This document shows positions 29,134 to 38,495 of a DNA stretch of 64,000 bases, piece by piece. The stretch lies in the NCBI GenBank assembly GCA_947475095.1, contig CANJLG010000009.1, positions 1 to 64,000 of the forward strand. Direction: 5' to 3'. The stretch comes from Flavobacteriales bacterium (GTDB lineage Bacteria > Bacteroidota > Bacteroidia > Flavobacteriales_D > Crocinitomicaceae). The notes beneath the pieces were generated by a model. It was given only the letters and a program-made list of their open reading frames with translations. It searched no databases and was not told the origin of the DNA. Position numbers and translations under genes: made by a program. Numbering within the stretch: position 1 is the first letter of the stretch; each line of letters begins with the position of its first letter.

Positions 29134-29856
29134 ATGTTCAGCTCTGAATTTCAATCAATCGTAGACTACAGAAGGTCAAATCGAAAATTTAATCCTGCTA
29201 TTACCATTCCAGACGAGGTAATTAAACGAAGTTTAGAGCGTGCCATTCTTTCTCCCAATAGCAGTAATATGCAATTATGGGAATTTTATTGGATAGCATC
29301 ACCTGAAAAACTAAACGAATTTATTCCGCTGTGCATGGGTCAATCAGCAGCAAAAACAGCCCAGCAAATGGTGGTTTTTGTGACTCGAAAAGATAAATGG
29401 AGGGAACGTGCCAAATGGAATCTTTCAAAAATAAATGAGAATAGTGAAAATGTTCCGGAGGCGCTTACTAAAAAAGCCAATGATTACTATGGTAAAGTGA
29501 TGCCCTTTTTGTATTTCAATGACCCATTTTATATCATGGCGACACTCAGGAGAACCCTTAGTTTTTTTATGGGACTAACGAAGCCGTTTTATCGAACGGG
29601 AGGTCCTTCCAACCAACGTATTGTGGTACATAAATCGTGTGCTTTGGCAGCTCAAACCTTTATGCTATCGATTTCTGCTGAAGGATTTCATTCCTGTCCA
29701 ATGGAAGGATTTGACGAAAAGCGAGTGAAAAAAGCGCTCAATTTACCCTATGGTGCGGAAATAAATATGATTATTTCGCTTGGTATGGCTACTGAAGAGG
29801 GAATATGGGGCCCCAGACTTCGCGTACCTTTCGACGAAGTGGTATTTCGAAAATAA
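29134..29856 (+). CDS. Nitroreductase family protein
   Basis: IVDYRRSNRKFNPAITIPDEVIKRSLERAILSPNSSNMQLWEFYWI; C-terminal IISLGMATEEGIWGPRLR. Confidence 0.9.
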   Translation: MFSSEFQSIVDYRRSNRKFNPAITIPDEVIKRSLERAILSPNSSNMQLWEFYWIASPEKLNEFIPLCMGQSAAKTAQQMVVFVTRKDKWRERAKWNLSKINENSENVPEALTKKANDYYGKVMPFLYFNDPFYIMATLRRTLSFFMGLTKPFYRTGGPSNQRIVVHKSCALAAQTFMLSISAEGFHSCPMEGFDEKRVKKALNLPYGAEINMIISLGMATEEGIWGPRLRVPFDEVVFRK

Positions 29857-29860
29857 GCTA

Positions 29861-30493
29861 TTGTTAGCTAGTGATAAAAAACCAATTATTTTGAACAATA
29901 ATTTGAACGTTTCTATTTTGCTATCGGCCTATTCCCAAGGAATTTTTCCAATGGCGAGTAAATCCGGTCATATAGATTGGTATTGTCCAAACCCACGAGC
30001 TATTATCCCAATCGAAACCTATAAGCCATCAAAATCATTGAGGAATATCCTAAATAAAAAAATATTTGAGATACGAATTAATCAGCAATTTGAGGAAGTT
30101 ATGCGCTCATGTGCTTTACCAAGAAGCGCTGACGATGACACCTGGATTTCAGAGGAAATGATTTCAGTGTATACTGAATTGCATCAATTAGGATATGCTC
30201 ATTCCGTAGAAGCATATGTCGATAATGAATTAGTTGGCGGGCTTTATGGACCGTGTTTAGGAGGTGTGTTTTTTGGCGAATCAATGTTCTCAACTGTTTC
30301 TAATGCATCAAAAGTAGCCTTTCACTATTTAATTCAAATTTTAAAAACAAATGATTTTGAATTATTGGATACGCAATTTATCAATGATAATGTGCTTCGT
30401 TATGGCGCAATAGAAATTAGTCAAAATGAATTTAAAAAGCGCTTGAATAAGGGATTAGCAAAATCATGTCTATTTGCTATGAGTGCATCTTAG
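29861..30493 (+). CDS. aat: Leucyl/phenylalanyl-tRNA--protein transferase
   Basis: LLSAYSQGIFPMASKSGHIDWYCPNPRAIIP, ELVGGLYGPCLGGVFFGESMFS; probable TTG start at 29861 just after the nitroreductase stop. Confidence 0.93.
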   Translation: MLASDKKPIILNNNLNVSILLSAYSQGIFPMASKSGHIDWYCPNPRAIIPIETYKPSKSLRNILNKKIFEIRINQQFEEVMRSCALPRSADDDTWISEEMISVYTELHQLGYAHSVEAYVDNELVGGLYGPCLGGVFFGESMFSTVSNASKVAFHYLIQILKTNDFELLDTQFINDNVLRYGAIEISQNEFKKRLNKGLAKSCLFAMSAS

Positions 30494-30499
30494 CTAATA

Positions 30500-30775
30500 C
30501 TACTTATTCTTTCGACGGTACTTCCCTCGGGTTTGATAATAATACCTTGATCTATTTTGGTTTTTAATGGCATTTTTATCCGTACTTACTTTTTTCCGCA
30601 CATGACCCTTGCGCATTTTCCCTTTATAGTCAATAGAGGGCTTGACATACGTTCCACCTGCATCATCAGATTTTTTAAAATCGCAAGAAGTCAGTACCAA
30701 AAGCTGAGAACATCCTACAAAAATGAGCAGGAATAATAATTTCGAACTAGACCTTAGAAGTTGTTTTATCATCAT
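30500..30775 (-). CDS. Small basic lipoprotein, unknown function
   Basis: Signal peptide with lipobox-like cysteines (FVGC/LTSC) and Arg/Lys-rich tail. Confidence 0.55.
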   Translation of the reverse strand: MMIKQLLRSSSKLLFLLIFVGCSQLLVLTSCDFKKSDDAGGTYVKPSIDYKGKMRKGHVRKKVSTDKNAIKNQNRSRYYYQTRGKYRRKNK

Positions 30776-30920
30776 TCCGTTTAAAATGCTTTTAACGAAT
30801 ATAGGTACTTAATGCATACATTTAGTAAAATCAGACTCTTTTTGCCCCACCATTGAAACAATATCTTCCCTCAATATCAATTAATTATCGTAATTTTAGA
30901 AAAATAGTAAAACAAATTCT

Positions 30921-31280
30921 ATGAAAACTTTTGTAAAAGAAAACTGGTACAAACTAATGGTAGGTGCATCCATGTTGATGGTATCATTCGGATTTATGAT
31001 GTATGCGATTAGTCCGGCATATTCAAATTCAAACTCCGATAAGGCGGAAATTAAAAATACCAATGCTCCTTTAGGTTCAAACGGGGTGATTGTTGGTGAT
31101 AAAGCATACTTTGTTGATGGAGGCTATATGTACATATGTCCTACTGATGAGTTGAGAATGTTTTGCTACCAAAGTGAAGATGAAAAGCCTTATCATTTTT
31201 GGTCTCAAAATAAATGGATGTATAAATATAATGATCGCAGCAATCCTCAAGAAAAAGGTGGAAAATACAAACTTCCATAA
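30921..31280 (+). CDS. Hypothetical single-TM protein
   Basis: MKTFVKENWYKLMVGASMLMVSFGFMMYAISPAYS; isolated ORF with coding composition. Confidence 0.65.
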   Translation: MKTFVKENWYKLMVGASMLMVSFGFMMYAISPAYSNSNSDKAEIKNTNAPLGSNGVIVGDKAYFVDGGYMYICPTDELRMFCYQSEDEKPYHFWSQNKWMYKYNDRSNPQEKGGKYKLP

Positions 31281-31432
31281 TTAAGATTATACTTCAATTT
31301 AATACGAATACCAAAATAAACTTATATTTGAATGATGCCTGTCCTAAATGAGGGGGTGGGGAATATATTTAAATTGAATCATACCACACAACAAACTATT
31401 CACACAACGCTTCATTACTAAATTTTTTAAAA

Positions 31433-33403
31433 ATGACAACTGCTTTCTATTCACCTTTCGCTAAAACAATTTTGTTTTTAAGTTTGATTCTACCAAGTTT
31501 TACAAGTTTTTCTCAACAAATAATATTCGATAATCAGTTAGATAAAAAAGATAATGTTTTTTATTTTTTGAATTCTAAATATAATGGAGATGTTGCTGTT
31601 AGATACAACAATAGCCAGATTAAACAACGGTTTACAGTTAGAGAAGGTATTGCACAGGATACTTTAATTAATTATTTTGAGGATTCAAAATTTGATAGAA
31701 ATAACTATTTAGACACTTCATTTTGCTTTATGATTGATGAACAAATCAAATTAAAAATGGGATTAATGGCTACTTTAATAATTGATACTCTTAAAAACCG
31801 CCAAGAAATAAACAATTTTATTGAAAATGAAATTGGCGGGTTTAATAAACTTGAAAAATTAAATGAAAGAAGTTCTGATGGTAAGCTTAACAAAAAGAAC
31901 CAAATAAAAATAGATTCATTGAATTATTATTACTCGCAACAATCCCAACTTTTGAAGTCATTAGCTGTCTTAAAAGAAGAAGAGAACAAACTTCAAGTGC
32001 AATTCAAAACATTTATTTCCAAACCTGTATATCAAGCTAAAATAGAGTCAATTTTCAAACATGAAAATTTCATTAAAAATGGATTTTACAAAAAGTACTC
32101 CGAAACAGGAAAACTAGAAAAAGAGGGTGGGTACATAAATGACTTGAAAAATGGTGAATGGAAAGAGTATGATATTGATGGATCAATTTTATTGATTGAT
32201 AATTTTAAATTGAATGTAAAAAATGGACCACATAAGAAATTTTCAGGCTCGATTGTTAGTGAAGAAGGAAATTATACAAATGGTTTAATGACAGGCGATT
32301 GGATATATAGACATGAAGCAGAAGGTGGTTTTTTAAAGGGAAAAGGGAATTTTATCAATGGTGACGGAACAAATATTGGTAATACTGGTATTCCGATAAA
32401 TGGTAGAAACGGTAATTGGGTCTTTTATGATGTACATGAAAATTTAACGCAAGAAGGAAATTATAGTAATGGCAAATTAAATGGCTATTTTAAATTTTAC
32501 CATGAAAAAGGAAAGTTAAAAGAAGAGGGAAATTATCTGAATGGGAAAGTAGAAGGTTTATATAAATTTTATTTTAATTCAGGAGTGTTGGAGTCAGAAG
32601 AAAATTATAAGCAAGGTAATCGAGATGGTATTTGTAAAATTTATCATTCAAATGGAAAATTAAAAAATGAGAGAGTTTATTATAATGGATTAGCCGAAGG
32701 TATAGTCAAAATGTATAATGAAAATGGAATTTTTATTGGTGAGCAGTATCTTAAAAATGACATAAAAAATGGTATTTATAAAATATATCATGAAAATGGA
32801 AAGTTAAAAGAAGAGGGAAATTATCTGAATGGTGAAGTAGAAGGTTTATATAAATTTTATAATTATGAAGGAATTTTGACTCATGAGAAAAATTATAGAC
32901 AAGGTCAATTAAATGGTATTGGCAAATTATTCTATCTAAATGGAATGTTAGAAATGGAGGGTAATTACTTGAATGGGAATGAGGATGGATTGCGTAAATT
33001 CTATAATGAAAATGGTATTTTGTTAGCAGAGCAAAACTATGAAAATGGAAAAGAAAAGGGTCCTTTAAAAGTTTATAATGAAAAAGTTGAGTTGAAAAAA
33101 TCTGGAAGTACTGTTTATAATGACATTATTAATTATCAAGATAAAATGTTTAAAGCAGGTGCAAATGAAATAAACGAAATGGTCTTGAATGGTAGAACTT
33201 TTACTCAAAAGGAGTATAATGAAAGTTATAAATGTAAATACTGCCTAAAAGTGATTAATGGATGGAAAAATGGATATCAATCAGATAAGAAAGGATATAA
33301 TTCTATTACAGATGATTATCTACTTAAAGTTTTTTCTCCAAAAGGCTTAAGAGATAATTTTTCTTATTGCAGACCGGAATGTGCTGTAAAAGATAATGAA
33401 TAA
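31433..33403 (+). CDS. Secreted MORN-repeat protein (YwqK-like) with C-terminal Cys pairs
   Basis: Signal peptide; about 12 repeats of type YHENGKLKEEGNYLNGxxEGLYKFY; C-terminus CKYC...YCRPEC. Confidence 0.85.
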   Translation: MTTAFYSPFAKTILFLSLILPSFTSFSQQIIFDNQLDKKDNVFYFLNSKYNGDVAVRYNNSQIKQRFTVREGIAQDTLINYFEDSKFDRNNYLDTSFCFMIDEQIKLKMGLMATLIIDTLKNRQEINNFIENEIGGFNKLEKLNERSSDGKLNKKNQIKIDSLNYYYSQQSQLLKSLAVLKEEENKLQVQFKTFISKPVYQAKIESIFKHENFIKNGFYKKYSETGKLEKEGGYINDLKNGEWKEYDIDGSILLIDNFKLNVKNGPHKKFSGSIVSEEGNYTNGLMTGDWIYRHEAEGGFLKGKGNFINGDGTNIGNTGIPINGRNGNWVFYDVHENLTQEGNYSNGKLNGYFKFYHEKGKLKEEGNYLNGKVEGLYKFYFNSGVLESEENYKQGNRDGICKIYHSNGKLKNERVYYNGLAEGIVKMYNENGIFIGEQYLKNDIKNGIYKIYHENGKLKEEGNYLNGEVEGLYKFYNYEGILTHEKNYRQGQLNGIGKLFYLNGMLEMEGNYLNGNEDGLRKFYNENGILLAEQNYENGKEKGPLKVYNEKVELKKSGSTVYNDIINYQDKMFKAGANEINEMVLNGRTFTQKEYNESYKCKYCLKVINGWKNGYQSDKKGYNSITDDYLLKVFSPKGLRDNFSYCRPECAVKDNE

Positions 33404-33429
33404 GTAGATTCTGTAAAGTTTTTAAAAAA

Positions 33430-33468
33430 ACAAAACCCTAAGATATTTGATACATCCTAGGGTTTTGT
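33430..33468 (+). terminator. Rho-independent-like terminator after MORN gene
   Basis: caaaaccctaag-N-cctagggttttg stem 27 bp after the stop. Confidence 0.65.
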
Positions 33469-33532
33469 AATCCTCCATCCATAGAGACCTTTCTTTTTAA
33501 AGTTTTAAAGTTCTGTGCTGTTTGAACAGACG

Positions 33533-33622
33533 ATATCTCGACTCAGCAAAAGTCTCGCTCGATATAAACTTCTCACCCCAACCGTTATAAAAAAAAGATC
33601 CCCAACTTTCGTTGAGGATTTA
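33533..33622 (-). repeat. ssrA-3'-end-associated repeat, copy A (left of Fic gene)
   Basis: atctcgactcagcaaaagtctcgctcgatataaacttctcacccc followed by atccccaactttcgttgaggat hairpin; same order and orientation as copies at 34.7 and 52.7 kb. Confidence 0.8.
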
Positions 33623-33719
33623 AATCGTCCAATCGGAGTAGTTCACCGATAGTTTCTCACGACACTTAGGGTCTCATTCTTCACTTGAGCCTCTCAATTT
33701 TCCGTATTAATTTACGATG

Positions 33720-33763
33720 TTTACCGTGAAAATGTGTATATTTGAATGTGTTTTCACGGTAAA
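33720..33763 (+). promoter_or_regulatory. Fic promoter bracketed by perfect inverted repeat
   Basis: TTTACCGTGAAAA (33720-33732) - 18 bp - TTTTCACGGTAAA (33751-33763); spacer holds TATATTTG (33737-33744), matching the Bacteroidota -7 TAnnTTTG. Confidence 0.75.
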
Positions 33764-33777
33764 TATAGCATCTAGTA

Positions 33778-34665
33778 ATGATAAACCAGACCACAAAAGA
33801 TAAAATTCAGGCACTGCACCTTCAATATTTGAACTTGGCAAAGGGAAATGAAGCAGTGTTAAAGGAAATAGCCCTTGCCGAAATTCCGGAGTTGGTTTAT
33901 AACTCAAACGCTATCGAAAATTCAACCCTTTCCTTGGAGGACACAGAAAAAATTCTTGCAGGAGGCAATATAGATCGAAAAGTAAATGTAAGGGAAGTTT
34001 ATGAAGCCAAAAATTTGGCTAAACTTACTGAATCCTTATTAGAAAAAAGCACATCGTTGCTCCACATCAAACTCATTTTAAGTTTGCATAAAACGTTGCT
34101 TACCAACATTGACGATAATATTGCCGGTCGTTTTAGAATTGGCAAAGAATGGGTGCGTGTTGGCAATCACCTAGGTGCAAATCCACAGTTTGTTCCTACG
34201 CTTATGCAAGAACTAGTTGATAGTTACAACCAAAATAAAATCAGTTATTTTTTAGATGCTGTGGCACATTTTCACGCAGAATTTGAAACAATTCACCCAT
34301 TTGTTGACGGAAATGGGCGAATGGGTAGAGTGCTTATCAATCTGCAGTTAATAAAGTTAGGTTTCCCACCAATTATCATTCAAAATAAAAGTAAACATAC
34401 TGAATACTATCCGCTCTTTACACAGTACCAGTCAACAATGAAATTTGCAGGTTTTACCGAATTATTTGCGCTACTATTGCAAGAATCTTTACACAAAAGA
34501 ATAAGCATACTTACAGCAAAAAAAATAATTCCACTTGCTCTTTGGGCATCGCAAAAAGGAGTGAAGCCTAACATTGCAGCCAATAAAGCCAAAAGGCAAA
34601 CGATTCCTGCCTTCCGTCTGCGAGAAAAATGGATGATTTCAGAAGAATATATATCAAGTAAATAA
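33778..34665 (+). CDS. Fic domain protein (adenylyltransferase-type) with C-terminal HTH-like region
   Basis: HPFVDGNGRMGR Fic core; N-terminal inhibitory-type SxxxEN (SNAIEN); C-terminal NIAANKAKRQTIPAFRLREKWMI. Confidence 0.93.
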   Translation: MINQTTKDKIQALHLQYLNLAKGNEAVLKEIALAEIPELVYNSNAIENSTLSLEDTEKILAGGNIDRKVNVREVYEAKNLAKLTESLLEKSTSLLHIKLILSLHKTLLTNIDDNIAGRFRIGKEWVRVGNHLGANPQFVPTLMQELVDSYNQNKISYFLDAVAHFHAEFETIHPFVDGNGRMGRVLINLQLIKLGFPPIIIQNKSKHTEYYPLFTQYQSTMKFAGFTELFALLLQESLHKRISILTAKKIIPLALWASQKGVKPNIAANKAKRQTIPAFRLREKWMISEEYISSK

Positions 34666-34699
34666 TTATTGAATCGGTAAAAATAGTATGTCAAAAAAA

Positions 34700-34856
34700 A
34701 ACGCCAACCAAAGGCAGGCGCTTGCATCAGAGTTTAGTCGGAGGGGTTTATCTCGACTCGGCAAAAGCCTCGCTCGATATAAACTCAGAATAGTCTGACC
34801 AGGCTTCTCACCCTAATCGTTACAAACAAAAAATCCCCAACTTTCGTTGAGGATTT
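34700..34856 (-). repeat. ssrA-3'-end-associated repeat, copy B (right of Fic gene), with two terminator-like hairpins
   Basis: acgccaaccaaaggcaggcgctt hairpin; gtcggaggggtttatctcgactcggcaaaagcctcgctcgatataaac (about 34737-34784); aaaatccccaactttcgttgaggatttt hairpin (34830-34856). Confidence 0.8.
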
Positions 34857-34888
34857 TCTTTGTGGTTAAAAGGTATAAATCTACAGTC

Positions 34889-35485
34889 CTAAAAACGAAC
34901 CCCCATTGATAAAGAAGGTAAAAGCAAATAGGTATTGAGTGATTCAGGTCTCGTTTTATCAGATGATTTATCTCCTAGATAGAAAGCCATCCTTAGTTGA
35001 GGGTTTAAATAAAACATCTTTTTGTATACGTAAAACTCATATCCGATATGCGGTGTAGCAAAAAAGGTAGAAATAGTCATGTTTGAATATCCTGAGCGTT
35101 GCAAATCAAGACTTTCCCACCCAAGAATTATTCCCACATATGGATTAGATTCAATATTTTTCCCAAGTTTAATCCGATAACGGAGGTTGATCGAGAATTC
35201 ATCAGCGACTCTCATAGACGAGGAATCAGTGAAATTATTAATCATATTGTTCGCCAATATATTTGGCACATCTGATGCGAACAAATAAATACCAATCCCA
35301 AAATTATTATTCTTAGTCAAGTTATACATGACATTAAGGGATAGTCCTTTATTAAAAATAAGGAAAGGCTCCGTTTCAATTTTCAATCTATTATCATCAA
35401 CATTAACCTGACCAAAGGTAGATGAAATAAGGAGGATATTACTAATTAAAATTGACTTAATTAATAGGCTTAAATTTGTTTTCAT
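34889..35485 (-). CDS. Hypothetical outer membrane protein
   Basis: Signal peptide; alternating amphipathic strands, C-terminal ...SMGVRF. Confidence 0.65.
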   Translation of the reverse strand: MKTNLSLLIKSILISNILLISSTFGQVNVDDNRLKIETEPFLIFNKGLSLNVMYNLTKNNNFGIGIYLFASDVPNILANNMINNFTDSSSMRVADEFSINLRYRIKLGKNIESNPYVGIILGWESLDLQRSGYSNMTISTFFATPHIGYEFYVYKKMFYLNPQLRMAFYLGDKSSDKTRPESLNTYLLLPSLSMGVRF

Positions 35486-35792
35486 AAGAGATCGGTATTA
35501 TATTGTAAATATGGTTTGTTTAGCATGATAAGGTGTTCATTGTTTAACTTTTACCGACTGATTTCAAGCTACTCAGTAGAGCTAAATTAATTATAAATTC
35601 ATAACATCTTAATTATTAATAAATTAAAAGTGAAAGATCAATTCATATGGTATTAAAGTATCATTTAGAATCAGTGTCATGGCTTGTTCATAGAAGTATT
35701 TGCGTAAATCGCAGAAAGACAATTTTCATTTGTGATTTTTAATTAGTAAGTTCATTATTCGATTACTACTTTTGATTTAAAGAATTAAACCG

Positions 35793-36920
35793 TTGTCAGA
35801 CTATAAAATAATGAATCAAAGAATAATTGCTTTCGATTTAATGCGAGCAATTATGCTTTTACTACTGGTAGCGTTTCATGCTGGAATCTCATTTATGAAT
35901 AGTGAGTTAAATCCAAATTTGTGGTTTTTTAAAGACAGCTCAACACATATTTTTTTTGATGGTTTAATCGGCTTTATACACACGTTTAGGCATCCAGCTT
36001 TTTTTGTTATTTCAGGTTACGTAACACACCAAATGTTTCAAAAGTATTCCTGGAAAGAAGTCTTGAGTAAACGATTTAAGAGGTTGTTCATTCCAATGCT
36101 CATGACCATAGTTTTAATGGGTCCACTTGTATATATATTATTTGCACAATTGAAGGGAAATGTTGAAGCGTTTAGCCTTGAAGTGATCTACCCATCAAGC
36201 GAAGGACATCCCTATAGAGTGTCTACAATTTACGTTTGGTTTTTATATTATTTATTATTGTTTAGCGCAGTTCATCTCGTTCTAGAACGTTTTGCAATAG
36301 GTGCTTTTTTTAAACGCTTTAAAATAGGTGTCAATTGGTTTTTAAAATCGGTATTAATCCTCACGGTATTGGTTATGGGATGTCTTTTGGCATGGCAAGA
36401 AAATTCCTTATTTGGTGATTATCACTTAAATCCAGCTTGGCCTTCAGTTGTAGGCTATTTAGTGTTTTATATTTTCGGAATATTTTTAGCGAATAGGGAG
36501 GAAGCTTTGTACAAGATTAGACGGTTCGGAGGGCTATTTGTAATTCTTGGTACGGTATCTTTTGTTGTATACTCCGCTCAAGGAATGCTTGTTATGAAGG
36601 AAGAAGTTAATGCGATGCGATTTAATTATCTTCTTATGATTAGTTCTAGTTTAGCAACTGTATTCTACTCATTTGGATTTCTTGGCTTGGCCTTGAAGTA
36701 TTATACCAAACAGAACAAAATGGTTTCGTATATTGCTAAGTCATCCTACTTTTTATACCTAATCCACTTTCCTATCTTACTATACTTTTTAAAAATAAGT
36801 GTCGGATTCGAGTGGAATGTCTTTATTAAGTTTTTCTTTGTACTAATTACCACTTGTATTGGGTCGCTGATCTTAAATAGTATCTGGATTAAGGCTTGGA
36901 GAAATAACCCGCCAATTTGA
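35793..36920 (+). CDS. Acyltransferase 3 family membrane protein (MdoC/OPG-like)
   Basis: RIIAFDLMRAIMLLLLVAFHAGISFM, HTFRHPAFFVISGYV; about 10 TMs. Confidence 0.9.
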   Translation: MSDYKIMNQRIIAFDLMRAIMLLLLVAFHAGISFMNSELNPNLWFFKDSSTHIFFDGLIGFIHTFRHPAFFVISGYVTHQMFQKYSWKEVLSKRFKRLFIPMLMTIVLMGPLVYILFAQLKGNVEAFSLEVIYPSSEGHPYRVSTIYVWFLYYLLLFSAVHLVLERFAIGAFFKRFKIGVNWFLKSVLILTVLVMGCLLAWQENSLFGDYHLNPAWPSVVGYLVFYIFGIFLANREEALYKIRRFGGLFVILGTVSFVVYSAQGMLVMKEEVNAMRFNYLLMISSSLATVFYSFGFLGLALKYYTKQNKMVSYIAKSSYFLYLIHFPILLYFLKISVGFEWNVFIKFFFVLITTCIGSLILNSIWIKAWRNNPPI

Positions 36921-37005
36921 ATGTTAAAACAAGATTCTTTATCTATTTTAAATGAAGATAAAAGATCGCTATTTAACATTCAATACGTAAATTAATAAAT
37001 TGTAT

Positions 37006-37482
37006 ATGAGATTTTTCTTAATTGATAGAATTAGAGAGATGGTTCCTGGAGACAGAGCCATAGGCGTTAAATGTTGGAGTATGGATAACGAGATTTTTCA
37101 AGATCATTTTCCTGGGCTTCCGACAACACCTGGAGTTTTACTGACAGAGTCAATGGCACAATTATCTGGCGTCTTGATTAAAAAAAGTTACTATAAAGAG
37201 TACGGTACCGCCACAAAAGTATACCCGGTGCTGAGCATTATTCAAAAAGCTAAATTTAGATCGTTTGTTCGACCGGGAGACCAATGTGTAATTAAGGCTC
37301 AACTTATTTCAATTGATCGCGGAAGAGGTAATACGAAAGTTGAAACGTTTGTTGAGGATGAGCTTGTTTGTGAAGCAACACTTTCTTTTATTATTGGAAT
37401 GGAAATGGATATGGAGAATAATCCTCAGATTGATAAAATTGAAACTTACTTTGATAGTATTTCACCAAAAATTGGAGCCTAA
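37006..37482 (+). CDS. FabZ-like hotdog 3-hydroxyacyl-ACP dehydratase
   Basis: DHFPGLPTTPGVLLTESMAQLSG (His and Glu catalytic positions retained). Start at ATG 37006. Confidence 0.9.
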   Translation: MRFFLIDRIREMVPGDRAIGVKCWSMDNEIFQDHFPGLPTTPGVLLTESMAQLSGVLIKKSYYKEYGTATKVYPVLSIIQKAKFRSFVRPGDQCVIKAQLISIDRGRGNTKVETFVEDELVCEATLSFIIGMEMDMENNPQIDKIETYFDSISPKIGA

Positions 37483-38495
37483 TGGACATGGTTATCAAGG
37501 CAACTAACTTTAATGCTCCTGTAATTTTTTTGAAGAGAGAAATGTCTCAGATTAGGAAGCAGTTCTACACTGCAGGAGATATAATAATTTCTCCTGACGA
37601 GGGAAATTACCTGAATAGAAGTGATCAGAAAATAATGCGTCAAGACGTAATGGGATCTATATTAATCATCAACGAAATGTTAAGAGAGAATCCGCCAAAA
37701 GAGCTTGAAAACATTCCTTTATATGTTTCGAATGGCGCTTTTGTTGAAAATACCGAAAAGCATCTAAATCGAATTGTCAATGTGTATAAATCTATTGAGA
37801 AAGGATCAAGTCAAGAGGAAATTACACGGAGCATATATAGGGCAAGTCCACCATTAATTGCATTGGAAACATTGACCAATTCGACCATGAGTTTCATTGC
37901 TCAATATACTGGTATAAAAGGGAATAATGCAACTTTTGGCAATACCTCAATGTCATCTATTCATGCACTTCAAGAGGCAAGTATTGCCTTACAAACCGCT
38001 CCTTTGGTAATTGTAAATAGCTCCAATTGTGGTGGTGATTATTCGTATTTAACCAATTCTTCCGTATTGGGATATGAAGAAAAGTGGAAAGATAGTACTG
38101 GTGTCGCCTGCTTATTATTAGGAAGCCAGCAAAATGATAATAGAACGTCATTAGCACGAATAACTTTAGTGAAAAATGGTTTCAATGTTCCAAATATAGA
38201 ATCGAAAGGCATCGAAAGAACATGGTCTGAATTAATGCCTGATTTCAATGCCAATGTACTAATTTGCTCAGGAGCGTATTCTGAAAATGAGAATCAACTT
38301 GATATAGATTATTGCAAAAAAGTGAATGCCAATGTTTACTCGCATTTCGATGCATATGGAAATATGGGACCGTCAAACATCTTCTTTGGAATCATTAAGG
38401 CAATTGAATTAATTCAAGAAGGATCTGCTATTATTGATATAGTTGATAGAGATGTTTTCGGTAGAGAATCAATAATTCGAGTTGAAAAATGTTAA
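37482..38495 (+). CDS. Ketosynthase-like protein lacking catalytic Cys (CLF-like)
   Basis: Thiolase-like fold inferred from spacing; NATFGNTSMSSIHALQEASIAL replaces TACxSS, and YGNMGPSN replaces the His-containing GHxxGAAG; directly precedes an intact KS. Confidence 0.65.
   Translation: MDMVIKATNFNAPVIFLKREMSQIRKQFYTAGDIIISPDEGNYLNRSDQKIMRQDVMGSILIINEMLRENPPKELENIPLYVSNGAFVENTEKHLNRIVNVYKSIEKGSSQEEITRSIYRASPPLIALETLTNSTMSFIAQYTGIKGNNATFGNTSMSSIHALQEASIALQTAPLVIVNSSNCGGDYSYLTNSSVLGYEEKWKDSTGVACLLLGSQQNDNRTSLARITLVKNGFNVPNIESKGIERTWSELMPDFNANVLICSGAYSENENQLDIDYCKKVNANVYSHFDAYGNMGPSNIFFGIIKAIELIQEGSAIIDIVDRDVFGRESIIRVEKC

Noticed and set aside
32440-33110. Periodic repeats considered as CRISPR or tandem repeat array
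   Set aside because: Periodicity is protein-coding (MORN units of about 23 aa) in an intact ORF; no conserved repeat with unique spacers.
34407-34727. 106-aa minus-strand ORF antisense to the Fic gene as a possible antitoxin
   Set aside because: Lies mostly antisense to the conserved Fic frame, has no ribosome-binding or family signal, and the Fic protein already carries its own inhibitory-type motif.
33533-34856. Repeats around Fic considered as integron attC cassette array
   Set aside because: No integrase or canonical attC core site seen; sequence identity to the ssrA 3' end is a simpler explanation, although recombinase-driven insertion remains likely.
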